A stretch of 21,954 nucleotides of DNA. It comes from JACZWZ01 sp964194935. GTDB lineage: Bacteria; Actinomycetota; Acidimicrobiia; Spongiisociales; UBA11373. The stretch covers positions 1-21,954 of the forward strand of contig CAXMOL010000026.1 in NCBI GenBank assembly GCA_964194935.1, in the 5' to 3' direction. The position numbers and the translations under genes were made by a program. How positions within the stretch are numbered: position 1 is the first letter of the stretch; each line of letters begins with the position of its first letter. Positions 13,724 to 21,563 of the stretch are shown here, in pieces. The notes below the pieces were generated by a model. That model ran no database searches, was not told the origin of the DNA, and saw only the letters and a program-made list of their open reading frames with translations.

Positions 13724-14695
13724 ATGCCAGCGATCACAGTCGATGACACTCTGCAGCTTCCCCGCGTCGACGTACCCATCGATCAGCGAGATCGCAGCAT
13801 CGTTTCGGTTACGACGGCTCCCACCGGCTTCGAAGGCGAAGGGTTCCCGGTAAAACGTGCTTTTGCCGGGGTAGACCAGGCGCTCCTGGACCCGTTCATT
13901 CACCTCGATCAGATGGGCGAGGTGGAATACGCACCCGGAGAACCCAAGGGGACTCCGTGGCATCCACATCGTGGCTTCGAAACCGTCACCTACATGATCG
14001 ACGGCATCATGGAACACCAGGATTCCAACGGTGGCGGCGGAGTGATCACCAACGGAGACACGCAGTGGATGACTGCGGGAGCCGGCATCCTCCATATCGA
14101 GACTCCCCCGGAGCATCTGGTCATGTCCGGGGGGCTATTTCACGGGTTTCAGCTGTGGGTCAACCTTCCCGGCAAGGACAAGTTTCTGCCACCGAGGTAC
14201 CAGGACATCCGCGGCGGTGACGTTGCACTGCTGACAACGCCAGACGGAGGTGCACTGCTTCGAGTCATCGCAGGTGACCTCGCCGGTCACGCCGGACCGG
14301 GCGACACCCATACGCCTATCACCATGATCCACGCCACGATCGCTCCCGGAGCTTCGGTAAGGCTGCCATGGAGGAACGATTTCAACGCACTCGCCTATTT
14401 GCTCAACGGAGACGCCACATTCGGCATAGACCGACGCCCGATGCATTCAGGCCAGTTGGCTGTTTACGGCGACGGCGGTTCGATCTCAGTCGTTGCCAAC
14501 GAATCCCAAGAATCTCGCCACCCCACCGTCGACGTTCTGTTTCTCGGCGGACTCCCGATCAGGGAACCGGTGGCCTGGTACGGCCCGTTCGTCATGAACA
14601 CACGCCAACAGCTTCTCGAAGCCTTCGAAGACTTCCAGGCAGGGAAACTCGGACAGATACCTCACACCGACCCCGATCAACCACCCCCAGCCTGA
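13724..14695 (+). CDS. Pirin family protein
   Basis: This 323-residue bicupin protein of the pirin/YhhW family is metal-binding; some members have quercetin dioxygenase activity and others regulate metabolism. The N-terminal cupin carries all four metal ligands: H80 and H82 (WHPHRGFE), H124 and E126 (HIETPP). The linking HRGFETVTYMIDG and TAGAGILHIE motifs are hallmarks. The C-terminal cupin (about 200-320) lacks those ligands, as usual. AAGGAGA lies just before ATG 13724, a clear ribosome site. It follows ctaA and may be co-transcribed with it. A hairpin candidate terminator follows the stop. The true substrate is unknown. Confidence 0.9.
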   Translation: MPAITVDDTLQLPRVDVPIDQRDRSIVSVTTAPTGFEGEGFPVKRAFAGVDQALLDPFIHLDQMGEVEYAPGEPKGTPWHPHRGFETVTYMIDGIMEHQDSNGGGGVITNGDTQWMTAGAGILHIETPPEHLVMSGGLFHGFQLWVNLPGKDKFLPPRYQDIRGGDVALLTTPDGGALLRVIAGDLAGHAGPGDTHTPITMIHATIAPGASVRLPWRNDFNALAYLLNGDATFGIDRRPMHSGQLAVYGDGGSISVVANESQESRHPTVDVLFLGGLPIREPVAWYGPFVMNTRQQLLEAFEDFQAGKLGQIPHTDPDQPPPA

Positions 14696-14726
14696 TCTCC
14701 TAGACGAACGGGGACCGGGAACGAAT

Positions 14727-14752
14727 CACGGGCGGGGCCCGTGTTGGTGTTT
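14727..14752 (+). terminator. Candidate terminator after the pirin gene
   Basis: CACGGGC (14727-14733) and GCCCGTG (14737-14743) form a perfect 7-bp stem with a GGG loop, followed by TTGGTGTTT. The T-rich tail is interrupted, so efficiency is uncertain. Confidence 0.45.
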
Positions 14753-14802
14753 GCCATCTCCGAATCACGGGTCGCCGGCAACAGGTCCTTTACGTGTTGC
14801 CG

Positions 14803-14808
14803 TATCGT
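14803..14808 (+). promoter_or_regulatory. -10 hexamer TATCGT for a leaderless lipase mRNA
   Basis: TATCGT is followed by six bases and GTG 14815. This independently agrees with the start predicted by the lipoprotein signal peptide and argues against GTG 14794. Confidence 0.5.
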
Positions 14809-14814
14809 GCTGAC

Positions 14815-15912
14815 GTGCCTCTTCGTCGCATCATTCCAATGCTTGTCGTCCTCAACGCGCTGGCCGCGTGCTCGGGTTGGTCCGAAGCCCACACCAGCGA
14901 CAGCGCTACGTCCCTCATCATCTCGGCCGAGCGGACGGCGGCGCCCGAGGGTGTTCGCGCCTGGACCGTGGAATACGTTTCACAGACAATCCAAGGAGCA
15001 CCGACCACCGTTACCGGTTGGATAGCCATCCCCGAGGTCCAGGAAACCATGCCGATATTGGCGTGGGCACATCCGACCGCCGGCCTCGCCGACACTTGCG
15101 CCCCCAGTCGGCAGGGAGGTCGAACTCCCTTCGACTTCGGCCCCGAACTCGAGGCCGGTTGGGCGGTGGTGGCAACCGACTACGAGGGATTGGGAGGTCC
15201 CGGTCTCCATCCCTATCTCGTCGGAGAAAGTGAGGCACGCTCGATCTTCGACATCGCCAGGGCAGCTCGAGAATTGGATGGACGGGTCGGCACCGATCTC
15301 CTGCTGTGGGGCTTCTCTCAGGGCGGTCACGCAGTGCTTTCGGCAGCTGGGTCGGCCCCCGATCTCGCGCCCGACTTCGATGTCATCGGCACCGTCGCCA
15401 TCGCTCCGGCTGTAGACCTGAGAGGATGGCCACCGGCTGCGCTGGGGACTTCACAACAGGGCTACATCGTCGCCATCGTCACTGCGTACGCCGAGACCTA
15501 TGGTCTCGACCTGTCCGACGTGCTCACCCCGACCGCAATCGAACTCATCGACGAAATCGAAACGTCATGTGCCGATCCGGCCTCCTACGGCGTATCTCGA
15601 CTGACCGCGGGCGGGGCCTTCGTCGTCGATCCATCGCAAGCGGAGCCGTGGGCGACACTCCTGACCGACAACTCTCCTGAATTCTTGACGATCGATTCTC
15701 CGGTCCTGCTTGTGCTTGGCGACGAAGACGAACTGTGGGATCTCTCCCGGCTGCCCTTGATCCTCGACCGGATGTGCGGCGCCGACACGCCGGTGGGTTC
15801 AGCGATCTTCGTCGGAGAGGGGCACCACTCCGTCAACGGTGCCGCCAGAGGGACAGTTCATAGTTTCTTGGTTGAACGAGTCGGCCAGCAGGAGTTCGTC
15901 TCAGACTGCTGA
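14815..15912 (+). CDS. Secretory lipase-family lipoprotein (LIP type)
   Basis: This 365-residue serine esterase/lipase of the secretory lipase (LIP) family is known in actinobacteria and Candida. Starting at GTG 14815, the protein begins MPLRRIIPMLVVLNALAAC, a lipoprotein signal with lipobox LAAC and lipid-modified C19. The mature enzyme is therefore tethered outside the membrane. The nucleophile elbow is GFSQGGH with S168. The acid is D303 or D305 in LGDEDELW, and the base is H337 or H338 in GEGHHS. The AHPTAGLADTCAPS element (about 85-98) is typical of the family. The start is supported by both the signal sequence and TATCGT six bases upstream. It converges on the dehydratase-like gene with a 2-base gap. 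The lipid substrate is not known. Confidence 0.87.
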   Translation: MPLRRIIPMLVVLNALAACSGWSEAHTSDSATSLIISAERTAAPEGVRAWTVEYVSQTIQGAPTTVTGWIAIPEVQETMPILAWAHPTAGLADTCAPSRQGGRTPFDFGPELEAGWAVVATDYEGLGGPGLHPYLVGESEARSIFDIARAARELDGRVGTDLLLWGFSQGGHAVLSAAGSAPDLAPDFDVIGTVAIAPAVDLRGWPPAALGTSQQGYIVAIVTAYAETYGLDLSDVLTPTAIELIDEIETSCADPASYGVSRLTAGGAFVVDPSQAEPWATLLTDNSPEFLTIDSPVLLVLGDEDELWDLSRLPLILDRMCGADTPVGSAIFVGEGHHSVNGAARGTVHSFLVERVGQQEFVSDC

Positions 15913-15914
15913 GG

Positions 15915-17372
15915 TCAAACGTCGTCTATACCGGCCAGGTGCCGCGCCAGATCCTTCTTGGCCTCAACATCCATCTGTCGAGCGATCTGAACGCGTTGTG
16001 CCTGCGGCGACCCGGCGCCGTGAAGCGACTCGGTGAGATAGCCGACCGCATTTCGCCCCATCGTCATGTTTTCGATGAGCCGCAATACCCGCACCCGCCA
16101 TTCGGTCGGCACGCCGGGGCGACCCCGGAAGTACTTGTCGAGCAGCGGACCCGTCTCTTCTGAGGCAAAGTCGGCCTCAGAAGGAAGAGTCACCACAGCA
16201 CCTCCAGCGAGATCCTGGGCGAGGCGACCTATCTCGTATGGGAACCGGGTCACATTTTGCTTGCAAACGTTGGCCAGCATGCTGTCGTTCTCCCAATTGC
16301 CGGCCGGGCGCTGGAACGACTCGTGACTGGCAGCGATCCCTGCCCCATAGATGGTCTCGTTGAGATGGACCATCTCCACCAATTTGTCCCGAATGTGGCT
16401 GGCGCCCTCCACCCCGTTGTAGTCGGCAACCAAGGCCGCCGCCCCGATGAGAACATCGCCGACACCCGCCTTACAGACATACGACCGCCGGTGATAGTTG
16501 GTGAACCGCTCCACGAGTTCGGCAGCAAACTCGTACTCGCCATCCATAAAGACGTGCTCCCACGGCACGAACACATCTTCGATGACGATGAGCGCCTCCT
16601 GCCCGGAGTAGTTCGCGTTTCCGGCGTCGATCTCCCCTTCCATCGCCCTGGTGTCGCATGACTGACGACCGTATATGTAGGTGAGCCCGGCAGCCTCGAC
16701 CGGGATAGCGCACACCACCGACCAATCCTTGTCGTCCTCAGTCAGCCGCATCGTCGGCATCACCAGGATCCAATGGGAGTTGATACAGCCGGTCTGATGA
16801 GCCTTTGCCCCCCGGATGACGATCCCGTCCTCACGACGCTCTACCACCCTGACAAATAGGTCCGGATCTTCCTGCTCCGACGGACCTTTGCTGCGGTCGC
16901 CCTTTACGTCGGTCATGGCCCCGCCGACAACGAGATTGAGCCGTTGCACCTCGGCCAGCCAGGCCGTAAACCGCTCGTGATAGTCGGTGCCATGAGCAGC
17001 ATCGAGGTCGTGCGTGACCGAATACAGGCTGTTGATCGCATCCATCCCGACACAGCGCTGGAAGCACGTCCCGGTCATTTGGCCGAGCCGACGCTGCATC
17101 TTGTTCTGGGCGACGACATCCTCCTTGCTGCCGGTCAGGTGCAGGAATCTGTTTACCGGAGCACCGGTGAGGTCCGAGGCAGCTGAGGCCAATTCAGGGT
17201 CCGCCACGGCGAGATCGAACGTGGCAGCAACTGCATTTATCGATGGTCGGATCACAGGGTGATCGGCAGGCTCCTCCACCCGCTCACCCATGAAGAAGAT
17301 CCGCATCTCGCGGCCTCGCAATGATTCGATGTACCCGGATCCGTCCGTGATTGGTTCAGTGGGGAGGGCCAT
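15915..17372 (-). CDS. 4-hydroxybutyryl-CoA dehydratase-like flavoprotein (HpaB superfamily, Fe-S type)
   Basis: This 485-residue protein has the acyl-CoA-dehydrogenase-like fold of the 4-hydroxyphenylacetate hydroxylase (HpaB) superfamily. It belongs with the Fe-S branch, because C103 and C107 (TCFQRC, with Q105 between) match C99, Q101 and C103 of Clostridium AbfD. A later HRRSYVCK gives H294, Y298, C300 and K301, equivalent to H292, Y296, C299 and K300. The conserved GYLTESLHGAGSPQAQR supplies the active-site Glu (E448). AbfD removes water from 4-hydroxybutyryl-CoA and isomerises vinylacetyl-CoA. The His-to-Cys loop is one residue shorter than I recall for AbfD. No CoA-transferase or crotonase gene is adjacent. 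ATG 17372 lies six bases after TAGGCT. The exact acyl-CoA substrate is inferred. Confidence 0.8.
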   Translation of the reverse strand: MALPTEPITDGSGYIESLRGREMRIFFMGERVEEPADHPVIRPSINAVAATFDLAVADPELASAASDLTGAPVNRFLHLTGSKEDVVAQNKMQRRLGQMTGTCFQRCVGMDAINSLYSVTHDLDAAHGTDYHERFTAWLAEVQRLNLVVGGAMTDVKGDRSKGPSEQEDPDLFVRVVERREDGIVIRGAKAHQTGCINSHWILVMPTMRLTEDDKDWSVVCAIPVEAAGLTYIYGRQSCDTRAMEGEIDAGNANYSGQEALIVIEDVFVPWEHVFMDGEYEFAAELVERFTNYHRRSYVCKAGVGDVLIGAAALVADYNGVEGASHIRDKLVEMVHLNETIYGAGIAASHESFQRPAGNWENDSMLANVCKQNVTRFPYEIGRLAQDLAGGAVVTLPSEADFASEETGPLLDKYFRGRPGVPTEWRVRVLRLIENMTMGRNAVGYLTESLHGAGSPQAQRVQIARQMDVEAKKDLARHLAGIDDV

Positions 17373-17378
17373 GCAGCG

Positions 17379-17384
17379 AGCCTA
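17379..17384 (-). promoter_or_regulatory. -10 hexamer TAGGCT for a leaderless dehydratase-like mRNA
   Basis: TAGGCT on the minus strand is followed by six bases (CGCTGC) and ATG 17372. No Shine-Dalgarno is visible. Confidence 0.5.
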
Positions 17385-17498
17385 GAGAGCGCATGGCTTC
17401 TAAGTCGATGGACCGGGCCTGGCCGACATGCGTGCACTTTTCGAGGAACCCGAACCGCAATCTCGATCGTCTCAGCACCAACAGCAAAGAGGGAAGAC

Positions 17499-18812
17499 AT
17501 GAAGACCACACTGAGACTCTTGATCCTGGCCACCGTAGTGACACTCGTCACCGCGGCATGCACTGGGAGCGATGACTCCGTAGCCGCACGTGATTTCGGT
17601 GGTGACGCAACCAGCGAAACCACAGCGGCCGCCGCGATGGACGAGCAGCGGGCCGACGTGGCCGAGTCCGGTATGACCGATGGCGAGGCGCCGGCAGCCG
17701 ACAAACTGGAGGACGTCGCATCGACCAACGCCCAGGCTGTGCTGACATCACTCGATGTCATCAACTTGGGTCGATCAATCATCTTTACGGCAAACCTCCA
17801 CATCGAGGTCGAGGACATCGTCGCCGCCGGAGCCGAGATAGAGAACGCAGTTGCCGGTCTGGGTGGGGTCCTATTCGGACAAGAAACGACGACCGGTGAA
17901 GCACCCCGCTCGATCCTCACCATCAAGATCCGCCCCGAGGACTTCGATGAGGCGCTCAACCGGCTCTCCGGAGTTGGCGAACTAGTGAGCCAAACGGTCT
18001 TCGCAGACGACGTAACCGATCGAGTCATCGACCTCGAGAGCCGAATCACCACCTCAGCCGTGAGCGTCGAGCGACTGCGCTCTTTGCTCGAAGTCGCTTC
18101 GAATCTCGAAGACATTGTCGAACTGGAGCGTGAGCTCCTGAACCGAGAAACGGATCTCGAGGTGCTGCGTGGACAGCTGCGCACCCTGGAGGACGCGGTG
18201 GCATTGGCGACGATCGTCGTTGTTCTCACCGAACCGGCTCCGGAGATCCCCGAACCGGCCCTGGAGATGGTGCAGACGGCCTATTCGGGCCATGACCTCG
18301 GCGCCGGATGTCCCGGAAATGAGGAGCTGACCGTCGACGAGGACGACCTCATCACGATCTGCTTCCAGCTGACCAACACCGGCGACACCCCACTGGGCGA
18401 AATCGAAGTGCGTGACTTCGGCCTCGATATGGACGAGGACGACGTCATCGTGGTGGAAGGCGAACTCACGGCACCACTGCTACCCGATCAGCAGCTGATC
18501 CTGGCGTTTGAAACGACCGCCGACCCCGACCAGTTCACTTCTCCCGATGTCAACGTCACCGCGCTCGACCCCGACGGTGAACCGCTTCGCATCCAGGTCG
18601 AAGTCGAAATCGAGGACACCTTCCTTCGCATCGCCCGGGACAACTCTCTGCCCGGGTTCACCGACGGACTGACCGCCGCCTGGGATGCCATGCAGCAGGT
18701 CTTCGGCGTGATCGTCCTGGGCGCCGGTGCGGCCATCCCCTTCCTGTGGGTACCGCTGGCCGCCGCCGGTGTGTGGCTGTGGCAGAGGCGCCGCAAGAGC
18801 GAAGAAAGCTGA
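17499..18812 (+). CDS. DUF4349 lipoprotein with inserted beta domain
   Basis: This 437-residue exported protein begins with the signal LLILATVVTLVTAAC, so C21 is probably lipid-modified. An acidic, Ala-rich linker (about 22-85) precedes a DUF4349 core (about 90-245). The core has the typical LGRSIIFTANLHIEV strand, the LTIKIRPEDFDEAL element and a coiled coil (about 172-235, LESRITTSAVSVERLRSL onward). In usual DUF4349 proteins a C-terminal helix follows soon after. Here residues about 260-372 form an extra beta-rich, acidic domain with C271 and C288, like a CARDB or DUF11 surface domain. Then comes the membrane helix (about 402-428) and RRRKSEES. The protein is thus held by lipid and by helix. 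AGAGGGAAGAC before ATG 17499 is a good ribosome site. The function is unknown. Confidence 0.82.
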   Translation: MKTTLRLLILATVVTLVTAACTGSDDSVAARDFGGDATSETTAAAAMDEQRADVAESGMTDGEAPAADKLEDVASTNAQAVLTSLDVINLGRSIIFTANLHIEVEDIVAAGAEIENAVAGLGGVLFGQETTTGEAPRSILTIKIRPEDFDEALNRLSGVGELVSQTVFADDVTDRVIDLESRITTSAVSVERLRSLLEVASNLEDIVELERELLNRETDLEVLRGQLRTLEDAVALATIVVVLTEPAPEIPEPALEMVQTAYSGHDLGAGCPGNEELTVDEDDLITICFQLTNTGDTPLGEIEVRDFGLDMDEDDVIVVEGELTAPLLPDQQLILAFETTADPDQFTSPDVNVTALDPDGEPLRIQVEVEIEDTFLRIARDNSLPGFTDGLTAAWDAMQQVFGVIVLGAGAAIPFLWVPLAAAGVWLWQRRRKSEES

Positions 18813-18826
18813 CCGTTTCGCAAACG

Positions 18827-18860
18827 CGAGTGAGCCCCCGCAGCCGCGGGGGCTCACTCA
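18827..18860. terminator. Strong bidirectional hairpin between convergent genes
   Basis: GAGTGAGCCCCCGC (18828-18841) and GCGGGGGCTCACTC (18846-18859) form a perfect 14-bp stem with a 4-base loop. It lies between the DUF4349 stop and the stop of the small membrane protein. No T-run is present on either side, as often in high-GC actinobacteria. This is the longest perfect stem I found. Confidence 0.75.
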
Positions 18861-18873
18861 GTCCTCGGAGTCG

Positions 18874-19065
18874 TCAGTCCTTCGTCTTCGAGAGTCCCAT
18901 ACCTGAGAGCAGCAGCACTGCGCCACCGGCGATGAGCAACATCGGCCAAACCCATCGGCCGCTCAGGTCGAAGACACGGCTATCAGCCAGGGTCACAGCC
19001 AGGGCCGATCCGCCAATGAGCACTCCAAAGAAAGCCGAGACCGGATCGAATGGATGACGTTTCAT
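18874..19065 (-). CDS. Small two-helix membrane protein (63 aa)
   Basis: This 63-residue protein has two predicted membrane helices (about 10-28 and 38-56) joined by a short loop RVFDLSGRW. The tail is charged and polar (SKTKD). The RWVWPMLLIAGGAVLLLSG segment resembles the membrane hairpins of LiaI/DUF5668-type proteins found with LiaF and PspC. Its ATG overlaps the stop of the upstream PspC/LiaF-like gene as ATGA, so it is translationally coupled and probably acts in the same membrane complex. No precise family name is certain. It ends 13 bases from the strong convergent hairpin. Confidence 0.75.
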   Translation of the reverse strand: MKRHPFDPVSAFFGVLIGGSALAVTLADSRVFDLSGRWVWPMLLIAGGAVLLLSGMGLSKTKD

Positions 19066-20222
19066 CGGGTTACCTCCACGATTTCGAGTGCGCCAAATCC
19101 GACATCTAGATCCAGCACGATCACACCGTTTCCGTCGACCCGGACCGTTCGATCCACATCGACGCCTCCGTTGTGGTCACCAAACACGATTAGATCACCA
19201 AACCCGACATGAGCGGTGAGATCAACACCAACACCTTCGGGCACTAGCACCAGCAACCTCCCGAAGCCGACGTCGCCTTCGATCTCCACGACCTTGCCGT
19301 CGAGGTCGACGCTGCGCAGGTCAATTTCCATGTCGCCTCCGGTCAGCGTGTAGTGGTTGTCGACATCGTTGAGCGACCTCGGGCGAAACACCGGATCTCC
19401 CCAGCCGCCGTCGAAGGCGGCCGTCACCACTGAACTCGCCAACATGATCGGCACCAGCCCGAACCCGACGAAAATCAGTCCGCGGGACCTGCCGTACACC
19501 GACCCGACCAGCAGCCCAACCCCAACGATTCCCACCGCCAACACCATGTAGTGGCTAAAGGCAGGCCGGATCACGTCGGAGGTATCGAGCATCGCCATGA
19601 TGCCAAGACCGATAAACACTGTTCCGATCGTCAACCGACCCAGGAACGATCTCTCCCGCCGGCGCCGCGGAATCCGCTCCGCGCTCGGAGCGACCGTCTC
19701 GACGGGAGGCTCGTCTCCACCCTCGATGGCGGAGGCCGGGTCCAGAGGTTCTTCGGCGGGATCCGCTTCTTCGAGATCCGGCTCCAACAAGTCGCTTTCC
19801 GCCTCGTCAGATTCGGTGGCCGGTCGCGGACCAAAGGCCGTTCCCAGGTGGCCCTGATACATCAGCACCCCGACCGAGAGCAAGGCGACTGCCCACGCCA
19901 GGTCGGAACGGACCCAACCGAGCATCGTGACCAGGATCACTCCGGCGATCACGATGAGCCCCACCCCCAGCCACGCAGTCGTGTCGCCGAGTCGATCGGT
20001 GACATCCTCGGCGATCGACTGCTCAGCCCCCTCCGCGGGGATGAGCAGCCAACCGGCGATGTAGAGCAATATGCCAAAGCCGCCGAACAAGCTGAGGATG
20101 AACCAAATCAGTCGAACGGCTCCTGGAGCCATCCCGAGCCGGTCGGCCACCGCCACTGCGACACCAGCGATCACCCTGCCATCTTGAGGACGGACTAATC
20201 GTCCGTCCGGGGGGCGGTTCAT
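19062..20222 (-). CDS. PspC domain protein with LiaF-like C-terminal domain
   Basis: This 386-residue membrane protein has an N-terminal PspC domain (about 8-65: RPQDGRVIAGVAVAVADRLG, then a helix ending IAGWLLIP). Two more helices lie about 83-121, an acidic linker about 136-182 and a basic RRRRER stretch before further helices (about 195-270). The C-terminal 110 residues form a LiaF/cell-wall-active antibiotic response-like beta domain with three repeats: GDVGFGRL, HVGFGDL and DVGFGAL (about 317-380). LiaF proteins inhibit envelope-stress kinases in Firmicutes. ATG 20222 was chosen because GAGAGG lies six bases upstream; ATG 20258 would add 12 residues and has no clear ribosome site. It diverges from a PspC sensor kinase. 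A regulatory role is inferred. Confidence 0.83.
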   Translation of the reverse strand: MNRPPDGRLVRPQDGRVIAGVAVAVADRLGMAPGAVRLIWFILSLFGGFGILLYIAGWLLIPAEGAEQSIAEDVTDRLGDTTAWLGVGLIVIAGVILVTMLGWVRSDLAWAVALLSVGVLMYQGHLGTAFGPRPATESDEAESDLLEPDLEEADPAEEPLDPASAIEGGDEPPVETVAPSAERIPRRRRERSFLGRLTIGTVFIGLGIMAMLDTSDVIRPAFSHYMVLAVGIVGVGLLVGSVYGRSRGLIFVGFGLVPIMLASSVVTAAFDGGWGDPVFRPRSLNDVDNHYTLTGGDMEIDLRSVDLDGKVVEIEGDVGFGRLLVLVPEGVGVDLTAHVGFGDLIVFGDHNGGVDVDRTVRVDGNGVIVLDLDVGFGALEIVEVTR

Positions 20223-20314
20223 TCCCGCCCTCTCTTGAGTATTTGTTGTCTGTGCCATGCCGAAACGATCTCAAGCATGCCGTCACTCCTCAATCGGGTA
20301 AGCCCCCACGACTA

Positions 20315-20353
20315 CCCCGGTGTCCCCCGACAGAGTTCAGGGGAATCCCCGGT
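20315..20353. promoter_or_regulatory. CCCCGGT direct repeats and palindrome in a divergent control region
   Basis: CCCCGGTGTC (20315) and CCCCGGTTGTC (20347) are spaced 32 bases apart, about three helical turns, in the region between the PspC/LiaF-like and kinase genes. GGGGAATCCCC (20340-20350), a perfect inverted repeat, overlaps the second copy. These could be binding sites for the adjacent response regulator. No clear -10 was identified for the kinase gene. Confidence 0.35.
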
Positions 20354-20393
20354 TGTCGCCCTTCGGACCCTATGACATCATCTTGAGCAGGTC

Positions 20394-21563
20394 ATGGCCA
20401 ATTCATCGCACACCAACCCTCTCTCGTTGATTCCCCGCAGCACCGACAATCGGGTCCTGGCCGGGGTGGCAGGTGGCATCGGGGCCCGAACCGGCATCGA
20501 ACCGGACCTCATAAGGGCCGGCTTCGTTGTACTGACATTTGCCGGCGGCATCGGCGCGGTGATCTATGCCATCGCCTGGGTGTTCGCCCGCGATGGGGAG
20601 GGCACGGATGGCGAACCTCTGGAGAGCCGCCAGCAGATCGCAGCCGGAGTCTTTTTCACCGGTGTACTGCTTCTGCTGCGCAGCATTGGACTGTGGTTCG
20701 GCGACAGCATCGTCCTGCCGGTGGCTCTCTTTGCATTCGGTGTCGCCGCAATCACCGCACGCCGCTTCGGCGAAGACCGCGAATGGCTGGCCCGGATCAC
20801 CAGTGGGTCCGGCACCAACGGGCAGGTTCGGGTCGTTATTGGAGCCGTTCTGGTCGTTGGAGGAGCAACGATCCTGCTCGGATCGATCGACGCCATCGAA
20901 CAGGCGGGCATCGTCGCCCTCGCTGTCGCATTGACCGCTGCGGGACTATTCCTGGTTCTCGGGCCGTGGATCTTCCGCTTGGTCAACGATCTCGGATCCG
21001 AGCGTCGCCAACGCATCCGCAGCGACGAGCGAGCCGAGGTTGCCGCCCATCTCCACGACTCGGTGCTGCAGACCCTGAGCCTCATCCAACGCACCGACGA
21101 CCCCAAGCGCATGTCCACCCTGGCGCGAGCCCAAGAGCGAGAGTTGCGCTCCTGGCTTTATGGCACCGGCGGGGTGCCCGGCAAGCTGCATGCGGTGATC
21201 CGCGATCATGCCAGCAGAATCGAGCACGAATACAACGTGGCCGTCGAAGTAGTCGCGGTTGGTGAGGATGCCGAGATGACTGAACCCACCGTGGCGTTGG
21301 CTCAGGCCACCAGGGAAGCGATCACCAACGCCGCCAAGCACTCCGGAGCGGAGCGCGTGTCAATATTCGTCGATCGGAACGGGAGCGAGATCGAAGTGTT
21401 CGTAGCCGACCAGGGCAGCGGGTTCGAGCCCACGGAGGTCTCAACGGACCGCCACGGCATCGAATCGTCAATCATCGGTCGGATGAAGCGAGGTGGAGGC
21501 GGAGCCGAGGTGACCAGCGCGCCCGGCGAAGGAACGGAGGTTCGACTGTGGGTGACGCCATGA
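20394..21563 (+). CDS. PspC-domain sensor histidine kinase (MacS/NarX-like)
   Basis: This 389-residue membrane sensor kinase begins with a PspC domain (about 13-68: RSTDNRVLAGVAGGIGARTG) and has helices at about 40-63, 83-101, 106-122, 146-164 and 172-195. The HisKA_3-type phosphoacceptor is H221 in AAHLHDSVLQTL. The ATPase domain has the N box REAITNAAKHSG with N312, and ADQGSGFEP (about 338-346). It ends with a short G2-like GEGTEVRLWV. This is the NarL-partner kinase class. The PspC fusion is typical of actinobacterial envelope-stress kinases such as Streptomyces MacS. The ATG follows a weak GAGCAGG site. Its stop overlaps the regulator start as ATGA. The stimulus is unknown. Confidence 0.9.
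   Translation: MANSSHTNPLSLIPRSTDNRVLAGVAGGIGARTGIEPDLIRAGFVVLTFAGGIGAVIYAIAWVFARDGEGTDGEPLESRQQIAAGVFFTGVLLLLRSIGLWFGDSIVLPVALFAFGVAAITARRFGEDREWLARITSGSGTNGQVRVVIGAVLVVGGATILLGSIDAIEQAGIVALAVALTAAGLFLVLGPWIFRLVNDLGSERRQRIRSDERAEVAAHLHDSVLQTLSLIQRTDDPKRMSTLARAQERELRSWLYGTGGVPGKLHAVIRDHASRIEHEYNVAVEVVAVGEDAEMTEPTVALAQATREAITNAAKHSGAERVSIFVDRNGSEIEVFVADQGSGFEPTEVSTDRHGIESSIIGRMKRGGGGAEVTSAPGEGTEVRLWVTP

Noticed and set aside
17252..18229. 325-residue open frame on the minus strand.
   Set aside because: Ser/Arg-rich antisense shadow of the DUF4349 gene and of the start of the dehydratase-like gene.
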